From Paraglaciecola polaris LMG 21857 (GTDB lineage Bacteria > Pseudomonadota > Gammaproteobacteria > Enterobacterales > Alteromonadaceae), in assembly GCF_000315055.1 (NCBI RefSeq), contig NZ_BAER01000075.1, positions 1 through 55,765 on the forward strand: DNA of 55,765 nucleotides, read 5' to 3'. The position numbers and the translations under genes are program-made. Below, one piece after another: positions 17,388-25,407 of this stretch (the stretch's first letter is position 1; each line of letters opens with the position of its first letter). The notes below the pieces were generated by a model that was not told where the DNA came from, did no database searches, and was given only the letters and a program-made list of their open reading frames with translations.

Positions 17388-18815
17388 ATGAGTGAGCGCA
17401 TTCCCGTAAAAGACATCTCCCCCGTACAGGTTCATCGTCCTGACAAAAGCAAACACAATGATCATTACACTCCCCGTAACCGCATTTATGTGCGCGCAGT
17501 AAAAGGCGCATTAGAGAATTTTAGACGCTTTTTTGGTTTAGTATTTTTATCCTTATTCGCTGTGCTTCCTTGGTTACGGTTTGAGGGCAGCCAAGCGATT
17601 TTACTCGATATCGGCGCCCAACGTTTTCAGATTTTTGGTCTCACATTATGGCCACAAGATTTAACCTTGTTAGCATGGATTTTTATCGTTGCCGCCTTTG
17701 CACTGTTCTTTGTTACCACCTTCGCTGGTCGTGTATGGTGCGGCTTTATGTGCCCGCAAACCACTTGGACCTTTATCTATATTTGGTTCGAAGAAAAGAT
17801 CGAAGGCAGCCGCAATAAACGCATCAAGCTTGATGAGCGTAAGATGGACGCTGACAAATTCATACGTAAAACCTTAAAGCATGTGGCCTGGGTGAGTGTT
17901 GCCTTGCTTACTTCGCTGACATTCGTTGGGTATTTCACACCCATCGACGCACTGTTTGTCGATTTTTTCACTTTTTCGTCCGGTTTTTGGGCAACCGTCT
18001 GGGTGCTGTTTTTTGCCGTATGTACCTACGGAAACGCAGCATATATGCGTGAAATAATGTGTACTCACATCTGCCCTTATGCGCGTTTTCAGTCCGCCAT
18101 GTTTGACAAAGACACCTTTACTGTCGCCTATGATGCCGCACGAGGTGAACAACGCGGTCCTCGGCCACGTAAAGACAGTCGCGAACAAAACGCAGCAAAA
18201 GGTCTAGGCGATTGCATTGACTGTAACCTGTGCGTGCAGGTCTGCCCAACCGGCATAGATATTCGTAACGGTTTGCAATACGAATGCATTAACTGCGGCG
18301 CTTGTGTCGACGCCTGTAACGGCGTGATGGAAAAAATGAACTACCCCAAAGGCCTGATTGATTTTACGTCGGAAACTCAGTTAGCCGGAGGTAAAACCAA
18401 GATATTTCGTCCTAAGTTAATGGGTTATGCCGTCGTTCTGTTGTTGATGAGCGGTCTTCTTGTGTTCGAATTATTGAGTCGCGTGCCGCTAGAAGTGGAT
18501 ATCATTCGGGATCGTAATGCCTTATACCGAGAAACAAATGACGGTTTGATTGAAAATGTATACACCTTGAAAATATTAAACAAGTCCCAGCATACTCAGC
18601 ACTTTGATATCTCGGTTAACGGACTCGATGGCTATAAATACATAGGTGACAGCAGCGTGACCGTAATGGGAGGAGAAGTCTACAACCTGCCAATTAGCAT
18701 CGCTATTGACCCCTACAAGTTGGAAAAGCCAGTGACAGCATTTAGCTTTACCATCCAATCACGGGAAGTCGAAGAGGCCGTTATCGAGCAAACCTCTAAG
18801 TTCTTGTACCGCTAG
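17388..18815 (+). CDS. ccoG: Cytochrome cbb3 oxidase accessory protein CcoG (FixG/RdxA)
   Basis: Membrane iron-sulfur protein that reduces Cu(II) for copper delivery during cytochrome cbb3 oxidase assembly. 475 aa. It has several N-terminal helices, the conserved WCGFMCPQTTW motif, a second pair of helices with CTHICPYARFQ, then two [4Fe-4S] ferredoxin-type motifs (CIDCNLCVQVCPTG and CINCGACVDACNGVM). A further helix (VVLLLMSGLLVFELL) and an immunoglobulin-like periplasmic domain finish the protein. AAGGAGC lies before the ATG. ccoNOPQ are not in this window, so the gene is detached from the oxidase operon. srkA starts at the stop codon (TAGTG). Confidence 0.95.
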   Translation: MSERIPVKDISPVQVHRPDKSKHNDHYTPRNRIYVRAVKGALENFRRFFGLVFLSLFAVLPWLRFEGSQAILLDIGAQRFQIFGLTLWPQDLTLLAWIFIVAAFALFFVTTFAGRVWCGFMCPQTTWTFIYIWFEEKIEGSRNKRIKLDERKMDADKFIRKTLKHVAWVSVALLTSLTFVGYFTPIDALFVDFFTFSSGFWATVWVLFFAVCTYGNAAYMREIMCTHICPYARFQSAMFDKDTFTVAYDAARGEQRGPRPRKDSREQNAAKGLGDCIDCNLCVQVCPTGIDIRNGLQYECINCGACVDACNGVMEKMNYPKGLIDFTSETQLAGGKTKIFRPKLMGYAVVLLLMSGLLVFELLSRVPLEVDIIRDRNALYRETNDGLIENVYTLKILNKSQHTQHFDISVNGLDGYKYIGDSSVTVMGGEVYNLPISIAIDPYKLEKPVTAFSFTIQSREVEEAVIEQTSKFLYR

Positions 18816-19780
18816 TGAGTACCTTTAATTTTAGCGAGCTTAATCCTGATCTCATTTTAGATGCCATTGAGTCAACCGGAATTCTAGTCGAATCAGGTTT
18901 ACTGGCCTTAAACAGCTACGAAAATCGTGTGTATCAGTTTGTCGGCCAAGATAATAAACGTTACGTAGCCAAGTTTTACCGCCCGAAACGTTGGAGCGAA
19001 GAACAATTAAAAGAAGAGCACAGCTTTTCCTTAGAATTAGCCGCTCATGAAGTACCCGTAGTTGCCCCTCTGCTCATTAATGGTGACAGCTTACATCTTT
19101 ACAAGGGTTATCATTTTGCCGTGTTTCCCTCTGTGGGTGGTCGCCAATTTGAGGTAGATAATCTGGAGCAGCTAGAGTGGATGGGCCGTTTCGTTGGGCG
19201 GATACACAAGGTTGCGAAAGCCCGCTTATTTACCCACAGACCGACCATAAATACCGATGATTATTTAGCTCGTTCTGTTGCTGAGTTGCAAGGTAGTGAA
19301 TTGATCCCCCCTAGCTTACACGAAGCCTTTTTCACCATATTGCATCAAGTCGTTGCACTTGCCGGTCAACGTTACCACAGCGAAGATAACTTGCGTTTGC
19401 ATGGTGACTGCCATCCGGGAAACATTTTGTGGCGTGACGGCCCCACCTTCGTGGATCTCGATGATTGTCGTAACGGCCCAGCCGTACAAGATTTATGGAT
19501 GATGTTATCTGGTGACCATCAGGCCCAATCATTACAGATGAGCACCATAGTCGACGCTTACAACGAGTTTTGCAATTTCAACCCGTTACAGTTGCGCTTA
19601 ATCGAGCCACTTCGCGCGATGCGTATGGTGCATTATATGGCCTGGTTACACAGGCGCTGGCAAGATCCTGCGTTCCCTCAGGCATTTGCATGGTTTGCGG
19701 AGCCCAGGTATTGGGAGCAACAAATATTGGCCCTGAAAGAGCAATTTTCAGCCTTACAAGAGCCGGAATTACGTATTTAG
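18815..19780 (+). CDS. srkA: Stress response kinase A (YihE/RdoA)
   Basis: Cytoplasmic Ser/Thr protein kinase of the APH/choline-kinase fold, which in E. coli counteracts MazEF-mediated death and supports Cpx-linked stress survival. 321 aa. The nucleotide-binding part has YENRVYQFVG and YVAKFYRP (Lys of the N-lobe). The catalytic loop is LHGDCHPGNILW and the metal-binding motif TFVDLDDC. It starts at GTG, overlapping the ccoG stop by one base, so it is probably cotranscribed with ccoG. It is followed by dsbA, the same srkA-dsbA order as E. coli. Confidence 0.95.
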   Translation: MSTFNFSELNPDLILDAIESTGILVESGLLALNSYENRVYQFVGQDNKRYVAKFYRPKRWSEEQLKEEHSFSLELAAHEVPVVAPLLINGDSLHLYKGYHFAVFPSVGGRQFEVDNLEQLEWMGRFVGRIHKVAKARLFTHRPTINTDDYLARSVAELQGSELIPPSLHEAFFTILHQVVALAGQRYHSEDNLRLHGDCHPGNILWRDGPTFVDLDDCRNGPAVQDLWMMLSGDHQAQSLQMSTIVDAYNEFCNFNPLQLRLIEPLRAMRMVHYMAWLHRRWQDPAFPQAFAWFAEPRYWEQQILALKEQFSALQEPELRI

Positions 19781-19835
19781 GCCCAGCTGTAGCATGATAA
19801 TCAGTGGCTTTTTTTACCACTTTTTCTTATAACTG

Positions 19836-19864
19836 GTTACAAAGTGCAGTCGGCATTTTATATT
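19836..19864 (+). promoter_or_regulatory. Candidate dsbA promoter
   Basis: GTTACA (19836-19841), a 17-bp spacer and TATATT (19859-19864) lie about 50 bp before the dsbA ATG. A short AGTGG/CCACT hairpin with a T-run at 19803-19825 just upstream may weakly terminate the srkA transcript. dsbA could therefore be transcribed both from here and by read-through. Confidence 0.5.
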
Positions 19865-19914
19865 AGCTATGCTAATCTGCGGCCAGTTATTTTTACTAAA
19901 GAGATGAATAAACA

Positions 19915-20538
19915 ATGAAAAAAATCATACTTGCTTTTTTTATTGCGGTTTTAGTTCCGCTTCAAGCTTGCGCTCAAGAACAATGGAAAGAAGGTGAGCA
20001 CTACACAGTCATTAATGATACTGCGACCGACAAACCTGTTATCAACGAGTTTTTTTCGTACTGGTGTCCACACTGTTATAACTTTGAACCCCTAGTGGCG
20101 AAAATTAAAAGTAAAATTTCCGATGATGTGAAATTTGAGAAAGTACACGTAAACTTCATGGGTTTCACCAGTCCTGAAATCCAAGACGATGCGAGCCGCG
20201 CCTTGATGGTTGCTCGCGCACTGAAAAAAGAAGATACCCTAAGCAACGCTATCTTTCGTTATATACATGTTCAGAAGTCACCTGTTACCAGTATCAAAGA
20301 CCTGAAGAATATCTTCTTAGTCAATGGCGTAGAAGACGCAGAATTTGATAAGCTTGTCAGTAGTTTCGGTGTAAACAGTATGCTAAACAAGAACAACAAA
20401 TTGATCGTCAAGTATCGCAAACATTTAAGCGGTGTCCCTAACTTCATTGTTAATGGTAAATACCAAGCGAAATTTACCCGAGACATGACCAATGACGACA
20501 TTGTTGATTTAATCGTCTGGTTGTCAAAACAAAAGTAA
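19915..20538 (+). CDS. dsbA: Thiol:disulfide interchange protein DsbA
   Basis: Periplasmic oxidase that introduces disulfide bonds into exported proteins and is reoxidised by DsbB. 207 aa. The signal peptide ends ACA before QEQW. The thioredoxin fold has the active site CPHC in FSYWCPHCYNF, an inserted helical domain (about 80-145), and the cis-proline loop SGVPNFIVNGKY. The ribosome-binding site AGAGATG lies ahead of the ATG. Own promoter candidate upstream and a strong terminator downstream. Confidence 0.96.
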   Translation: MKKIILAFFIAVLVPLQACAQEQWKEGEHYTVINDTATDKPVINEFFSYWCPHCYNFEPLVAKIKSKISDDVKFEKVHVNFMGFTSPEIQDDASRALMVARALKKEDTLSNAIFRYIHVQKSPVTSIKDLKNIFLVNGVEDAEFDKLVSSFGVNSMLNKNNKLIVKYRKHLSGVPNFIVNGKYQAKFTRDMTNDDIVDLIVWLSKQK

Positions 20539-20589
20539 GCCAAGCAAATTTTGCTTACTGATTGAAGTTGATCATAAAGCAATCTTTTA

Positions 20590-20625
20590 AGCCTCACATG
20601 AGCTCATGCCATGTGGGGCTTTTTT
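20590..20625 (+). terminator. Intrinsic terminator of dsbA
   Basis: AGCCTCACATG (20590-20600) pairs with CATGTGGGGCT (20610-20620), 11 bp with one T-G wobble and a 9-nt loop, followed by a T-run. It lies about 50 nt after the dsbA stop. Confidence 0.88.
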
Positions 20626-20923
20626 ATACAGGTAAATAATTCCACCTGCCCCATAAAACATTGAGGTAAGTAAACCTCCCAGCCCTTATAAAATATAGCT
20701 TTAGCTGAAAAAATACCGGTGTTATAAGTCGTGACAAGGGGCGATTTTGTGTCAGTATGATAAGACCAATGAATGTTTATTGAGCCGATTTTTAGCGTTC
20801 ATCTGCCTATTAAAAGCCAAATTTCACTGGTGATATTCCATGTATTGACCTAGGACGACGCGCACCTGTCCATGGCCTTGGTGTCGTTGTTTATGGCCTC
20901 TTCTGAATTGAGGTAAGCCAGTT
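20626..20923 (+). promoter_or_regulatory. Leader region of the MASE1-GGDEF gene
   Basis: This spacer of about 300 bp has no plausible small gene. An imperfect inverted repeat, with arms in ACGACGCGCACC (20855-20866) and GGTGTCGT (20880-20887), lies 40-70 nt before the start and could fold in the mRNA leader. I looked for a cyclic di-GMP (GEMM) riboswitch core and did not find one. GAGGTAAG precedes the ATG. Confidence 0.35.
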
Positions 20924-22369
20924 ATGCAAAACAAGTTAGCGCCGAAGGCAGCGACTCACAGGTGGTACCGGGGTATTCTGTTTATGCTCCTATGGATAGC
21001 GGTTTGGGTGCTTGCTCAGCTAATGGAATACACAGCCCATGCTAGCGTATGGTTTCCGGCCTCAGGTCTAACATATGCCGCTTTATTAATTATCGGCTCA
21101 TCGGCCATACTTCCTATCCTTCTGTGTGCGGTCATAGTGACCTTTGTTACTTGTATTCAGTACGGTCTCCCTCTCGATTTACCTCAGGTTATACAAGCAG
21201 GTTTGTTGTTTGGCGCTGCTCATATCCTCCCTTACTGGCTCAGTGTGCAATTATTCATCTGGATAGCCCGTATAGGTCGTTTAAGCACACCCGGCTTGAT
21301 AATTGTGTACATCATTAATACCGGGGTAGCATCGCTGTGCACCACGTTGCTGGTCATATATAGCCTAGTCTTTAGCAATATGATGCAGCCAAGTGAAATC
21401 AGCCAAACTTGGTTAGCATTTTGGATCGGAGACTATGCTGGCGTGTTAATATTAGCGCCACTGTTTGCCGCGCTGTTAAGTCAACAAATTAACAACAAAC
21501 GCTTCTTATTAAAATCCTACCTTAGCCCTAATCAAACCAAGCCAAGTGAGTTTTATTACTGCAAGTTGATGCTGGTGACCCTACTCGTAATATTTACCAC
21601 CATCTTAAACCAGTCCACACAACAGCAAGAAAGTGCCTTTGTGATTTTTTTACTGGTATTGCCGCATATGTGGATTGCGTGTACCGAAAGTGCACTGTTT
21701 AACATGCTAAGCTTAACCTTCAGCTGTATGATTATTGCGCTTTTTGTCAACGTTTTAGGTTTAAATGAATACGTATTGATTTATCAGTTTGCGATTATCA
21801 TTGTTGCCGCCAATGCCTTGTTCGGGGTAGCCGTTCCTGCCTTGATGGCAGACAATGAAAAATTACAAGCCATCATCACCACAGATGCGTTAACGCAGGC
21901 AGCCTCACGTCAGCACTTTATGCAACAAGCAGAACGGGCTGTAAATCGTAGTTTAACGGATAATGCCCCCCTATCTCTTATCATGTTCGACATGGACAAC
22001 TTTAAAAAAGTGAATGATACCTTTGGCCACAGCGCTGGAGACAGAGCATTGCAGAATGTTTGCCGAGTGGCACAATTGTCGTTGCGCCCGACAGATCTGC
22101 TCGGGCGCTTTGGCGGAGACGAATTCGTCGCTTTGCTGCCCGAGTCCACCATCAAGGATGCCCAGCATATCGCCCAACGTATTTTAACCAGCGTGAATGA
22201 AGCCGAGATCGCCCCAGGTCACCCCATCCACTGTAGCTTTGGCATTGCCCAGCTCAGGAGCGATCAGAATTTTACTGAATTATTTAACTTAGCAGACGCC
22301 GCGCTGTATAAAGCGAAGCAAAAAGGCCGCAATACCATAGTCAATGCTGAACACAGCAATGCAGCTTAG
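20924..22369 (+). CDS. MASE1-domain diguanylate cyclase
   Basis: Integral membrane sensor joined to a GGDEF domain. 481 aa. The first 310 or so residues form about eight hydrophobic helices with the MASE1 signature [13 protein letters not shown] near the N-terminus and [17 protein letters not shown] in the middle. The GGDEF domain follows: [33 protein letters not shown], active site GGDEF (397-401) and I-site RPTD (388-391) five residues before it. The intact motifs indicate active, product-inhibited synthesis of cyclic di-GMP. The last codons overlap the convergent ung gene by 4 nt. Confidence 0.93.
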   Translation: MQNKLAPKAATHRWYRGILFMLLWIAVWVLAQLMEYTAHASVWFPASGLTYAALLIIGSSAILPILLCAVIVTFVTCIQYGLPLDLPQVIQAGLLFGAAHILPYWLSVQLFIWIARIGRLSTPGLIIVYIINTGVASLCTTLLVIYSLVFSNMMQPSEISQTWLAFWIGDYAGVLILAPLFAALLSQQINNKRFLLKSYLSPNQTKPSEFYYCKLMLVTLLVIFTTILNQSTQQQESAFVIFLLVLPHMWIACTESALFNMLSLTFSCMIIALFVNVLGLNEYVLIYQFAIIIVAANALFGVAVPALMADNEKLQAIITTDALTQAASRQHFMQQAERAVNRSLTDNAPLSLIMFDMDNFKKVNDTFGHSAGDRALQNVCRVAQLSLRPTDLLGRFGGDEFVALLPESTIKDAQHIAQRILTSVNEAEIAPGHPIHCSFGIAQLRSDQNFTELFNLADAALYKAKQKGRNTIVNAEHSNAA

Positions 22370-23034
22370 ACTTGCCAGTTAATCGGAGCTCGTGCGCGGG
22401 CCAGTAGTATATTATTCGTTTTAACAAAGTGACCGCACTCAAAGAAGCCGCGATAAGCAGACAGTGGAGATGGATGAACAGCCGTTAACACGTGATGCTT
22501 GTGTTCGTTTATCAATACTGATTTTTGTTGGGCATGGCTGCCCCACAATAAAAATATCACCCCCTCATTGTATTCACTGATGGTTTTAATAACCGTATCG
22601 GTAAAACGTTGCCAACCAATTTTAGCATGTGAATGCGCCTTACCCTGCTCCACTGTTAACACAGTGTTCAGCAGAAAGACCCCTTGCTGAGCCCAAGATT
22701 GCAAGCATCCATGGGTTGGCACAACAAAATTGGGGAAATCATGGGCTAACGCTTTGTAGATGTTTTTTAACGAAGGTGGAGGTTTCACCCCGTCTTGAAC
22801 AGAAAAACTCAAACCATGGGCCTGAGTCGGCCCGTGGTAAGGATCTTGTCCGAGAATAACCACTTTGATCTGATTAAACTCGGTACAGGTAAATGCGTTG
22901 AATACGTCACTTTCTAGGGGGTATATGACTTTGCCACTGTCACGTTGGGCACGAATAAACCGCATCATTTCGATGTAGTAAGCTTTATGCTTTTCTGCAG
23001 AAAGTAAGTTCTGCCACGTTAACCTAGACGTCAT
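22366..23034 (-). CDS. ung: Uracil-DNA glycosylase
   Basis: Family 1 uracil-DNA glycosylase, starting base-excision repair by removing uracil from DNA. 222 aa (E. coli 229). The water-activating loop is [18 protein letters not shown], and the minor-groove intercalation loop is [17 protein letters not shown]. The middle segment [17 protein letters not shown] is also conserved. It begins 21 nt after the thrC stop on the same strand with no terminator between them, so it probably shares the thr transcript, an unusual association. Confidence 0.97.
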   Translation of the reverse strand: MTSRLTWQNLLSAEKHKAYYIEMMRFIRAQRDSGKVIYPLESDVFNAFTCTEFNQIKVVILGQDPYHGPTQAHGLSFSVQDGVKPPPSLKNIYKALAHDFPNFVVPTHGCLQSWAQQGVFLLNTVLTVEQGKAHSHAKIGWQRFTDTVIKTISEYNEGVIFLLWGSHAQQKSVLINEHKHHVLTAVHPSPLSAYRGFFECGHFVKTNNILLARARAPINWQV

Positions 23035-23055
23035 TTATACAACCTAGCAAGCAGC

Positions 23056-24339
23056 TTAACCTAGCAGCGTGAACAAATGCTGCTTCAAAGCTTCGTAATC
23101 ACTGGGCAAATCAACTGCAAAGCTTTCTTTAGTCGAACAATCGACTAAAGGCTGAGGCAAGCTGATAGGTTGCCCTAATACATTCTCAACGGTTTCACGG
23201 AATTTCGCTGGGTGAGCCGTGCCCAGAAAAATACCGGTTTGCCCTTCTTCCATATGACGTATCAAGGCTTTATAAGCAATCGCGGCATGGGGCTCACTGA
23301 TGTAGCCTAACTGAGCCAATTGACGCATAGCTACTTGGGTATAGTCTTCATCAACGGTATCACCAGACAGCACATCACGGGGCAAATAGCCTAGTTCAAT
23401 GATCGCTTCAATGCGCGGCCAGTTGTTTGGCTGACTGACATCCATGGCGTTCGACATAGTCGCAACCGTGTCTTTTGGATCCCACTCTCCGGTTTTTAGA
23501 TAACGAGGTACGGTATCATTAAGGTTCGTCGCTGCCACAAAGTGCTTAACAGGTAACCCCATGGTTTTGGCAATCATGCCTGCAGTTAGGTTACCAAAGT
23601 TACCGCTAGGCACTGAGATAACTAAGTCTTCGCGCTGTTCTTTGCTAAGCTGTGAAACCGCTTCAAAGTAATAACAAACTTGGGCAACCAAACGGCTAAT
23701 GTTGATCGAATTAGCTGAGTTGAGGTGTAAACCTTCGCGTACTTCGGCATCATCAAACGCACTTTTGACCATCTGTTGGCAGGCATCAAAGTCATCTTCA
23801 ATTGATACTGTGTGTATGTTGTCACCTAAGGTAGTAAAAAGTTTCTCTTGTAACGGGCTGATTTTGCCTTTAGGGAACAAGATAACCACATTAATATTTT
23901 CTAGACCATGAAACGCATGGGCAACCGCGGCGCCAGTATCACCAGAAGTCGCGGTTAAAATAGTAATTTTCTCCCCTGCAGCCAGCTCAGTTAAGCACTG
24001 AGCCATAAAGCGACCACCGAAGTCTTTAAACGCCAATGTCGGGCCATGAAAAAGCTCTAGGCTATAAACATTGTCAGTAACCTTTACCAATGGTGCGTCG
24101 AACGCAAAAGCGCGTTCAACAATGCCCTGTAGACGATCACGAGGAATTTCATCCCCAATCAACTGACTTAAGATCTCTACTGAGCGCGCAACAAATGGCA
24201 TGTCTAAGATGCTATCAATATCATCAAATGTCGGCAGAGTTGTAGGGAAATATAACCCTTGGTTCTTACCTAACCCTTTTTTAACCGCTTCTGCAAAAGT
24301 GACTTTATCTGAAGGGTCTTTTAAATTAACAAGTTCCAC
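23056..24339 (-). CDS. thrC: Threonine synthase
   Basis: PLP enzyme converting O-phospho-L-homoserine to L-threonine, the last step of the pathway. 427 aa, the length of E. coli ThrC. The PLP-lysine region is HGPTLAFKDFGGRFMAQ; the phosphate-binding and substrate regions are TATSGDTGAAVAHAFHG and VSVPSGNFGNLTAGM. Third gene of thrABC; 48 nt separate it from thrB. Confidence 0.97.
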   Translation of the reverse strand: MELVNLKDPSDKVTFAEAVKKGLGKNQGLYFPTTLPTFDDIDSILDMPFVARSVEILSQLIGDEIPRDRLQGIVERAFAFDAPLVKVTDNVYSLELFHGPTLAFKDFGGRFMAQCLTELAAGEKITILTATSGDTGAAVAHAFHGLENINVVILFPKGKISPLQEKLFTTLGDNIHTVSIEDDFDACQQMVKSAFDDAEVREGLHLNSANSINISRLVAQVCYYFEAVSQLSKEQREDLVISVPSGNFGNLTAGMIAKTMGLPVKHFVAATNLNDTVPRYLKTGEWDPKDTVATMSNAMDVSQPNNWPRIEAIIELGYLPRDVLSGDTVDEDYTQVAMRQLAQLGYISEPHAAIAYKALIRHMEEGQTGIFLGTAHPAKFRETVENVLGQPISLPQPLVDCSTKESFAVDLPSDYEALKQHLFTLLG

Positions 24340-24387
24340 GTTTCTTACCTTTTGTGCTTATTCAATTAAGCGTATTTTAATATTATG

Positions 24388-25407
24388 CTAAGCGTTGGCG
24401 TTTTTTACCACCGCTCCTTGTTCGTCAAGCTGACACACATGGCTGAAACCCGTGTCATTCTGAATGTAATTTTCTTTTAGCCAAAGGCTAATTTTCTGCG
24501 CTTGCTCTAGGTTATCGCACACGGCGAACACCGTTGGGCCAGAGCCTGAAATACCAAATGCCAATGCGCCATTTTGCATAGCAAATTGGCGAGACTCGTC
24601 AAAGTACGGTAATAATGACTTGCGATAAGGTTCAGCAATCACATCTGTCATCATACTCACCGCCAGTTTCTCGTCTTGGCGATACAATGCATCAACAAAT
24701 ACCGCTAACTGGCGACCAAATTTCAAAGTATCAGGCATAGATACTTGCTTCGGTAAAATTTCCCGCGCTGCGGCTGTGGATACGGTAATACCCGAATAAC
24801 ACGCCACCCAATACCAATGTTTGAACGTCGGTAACTGCAAGGCAAGTGTATCTGCTTGCTCGGCCATGAGCGTTAAACCACCAAGATAACACGGTGCGAC
24901 ATTATCATAATGTACGCTGCCACTGATCTGACCTTCTAACTCGCCCATAATCAACAACAATTGATGTTGATTAAAGGGGACTTCACCTAACACTTGCGCG
25001 TAAAATTCATTCAAACCATGTAACGCAGCGACCACTGATGCGGCACTTGAGCCCAAACCACTGCCAATAGGCAAATGCTTATGCAAGGTCATTTTAACCG
25101 CTGGTAACACTATGCCTTTGTCACCTAAGACTTTAATGAAATGACGATAGCAGCGGGTAACGATATTGGTATCGTGATCCGCTGGTAATTTATGGGCAAA
25201 CGCCCCTTTCACCACAAGACTAAATTCACTGGCCAATTCAAGGTCAACTTCGTCCCCAAGTACCGTACCATCTATCGGTTTTAACGCCGCACCTAATAAA
25301 TCAAATCCGAGGCTAACGTTACCCGTCGATGCTGGCGCAAAGGCACGCAGGACTTTCCCGCGCATCACCGCTTCATTTACGTTTTGCATGTCGTTTTGTT
25401 TGCTCAT
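24388..25407 (-). CDS. thrB: Homoserine kinase
   Basis: GHMP-family kinase phosphorylating L-homoserine. The start is debatable. ATG 25407 overlaps the last base of the thrA stop (TAATG) and is used here; ATG 25365 would give the E. coli-like N-terminus (MRGKVLRAFAPASTGNVSLGFD). The ATP-binding glycine loop is LPIGSGLGSSAASVVAALHG, and the C-terminal GHMP motif is AFGISGSGPTVFAVCD. The overlap with thrA indicates translational coupling. Confidence 0.96.
   Translation of the reverse strand: MSKQNDMQNVNEAVMRGKVLRAFAPASTGNVSLGFDLLGAALKPIDGTVLGDEVDLELASEFSLVVKGAFAHKLPADHDTNIVTRCYRHFIKVLGDKGIVLPAVKMTLHKHLPIGSGLGSSAASVVAALHGLNEFYAQVLGEVPFNQHQLLLIMGELEGQISGSVHYDNVAPCYLGGLTLMAEQADTLALQLPTFKHWYWVACYSGITVSTAAAREILPKQVSMPDTLKFGRQLAVFVDALYRQDEKLAVSMMTDVIAEPYRKSLLPYFDESRQFAMQNGALAFGISGSGPTVFAVCDNLEQAQKISLWLKENYIQNDTGFSHVCQLDEQGAVVKNANA

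Noticed and set aside
19957-19983. Lipobox-like LQAC in the DsbA signal peptide
   Set aside because: Gln at -2 does not fit a lipobox, and ACA before Gln is a normal signal-peptidase I site.
20626-20923. Cyclic di-GMP riboswitch before the MASE1-GGDEF gene
   Set aside because: No conserved GEMM core could be found; only a loose inverted repeat.
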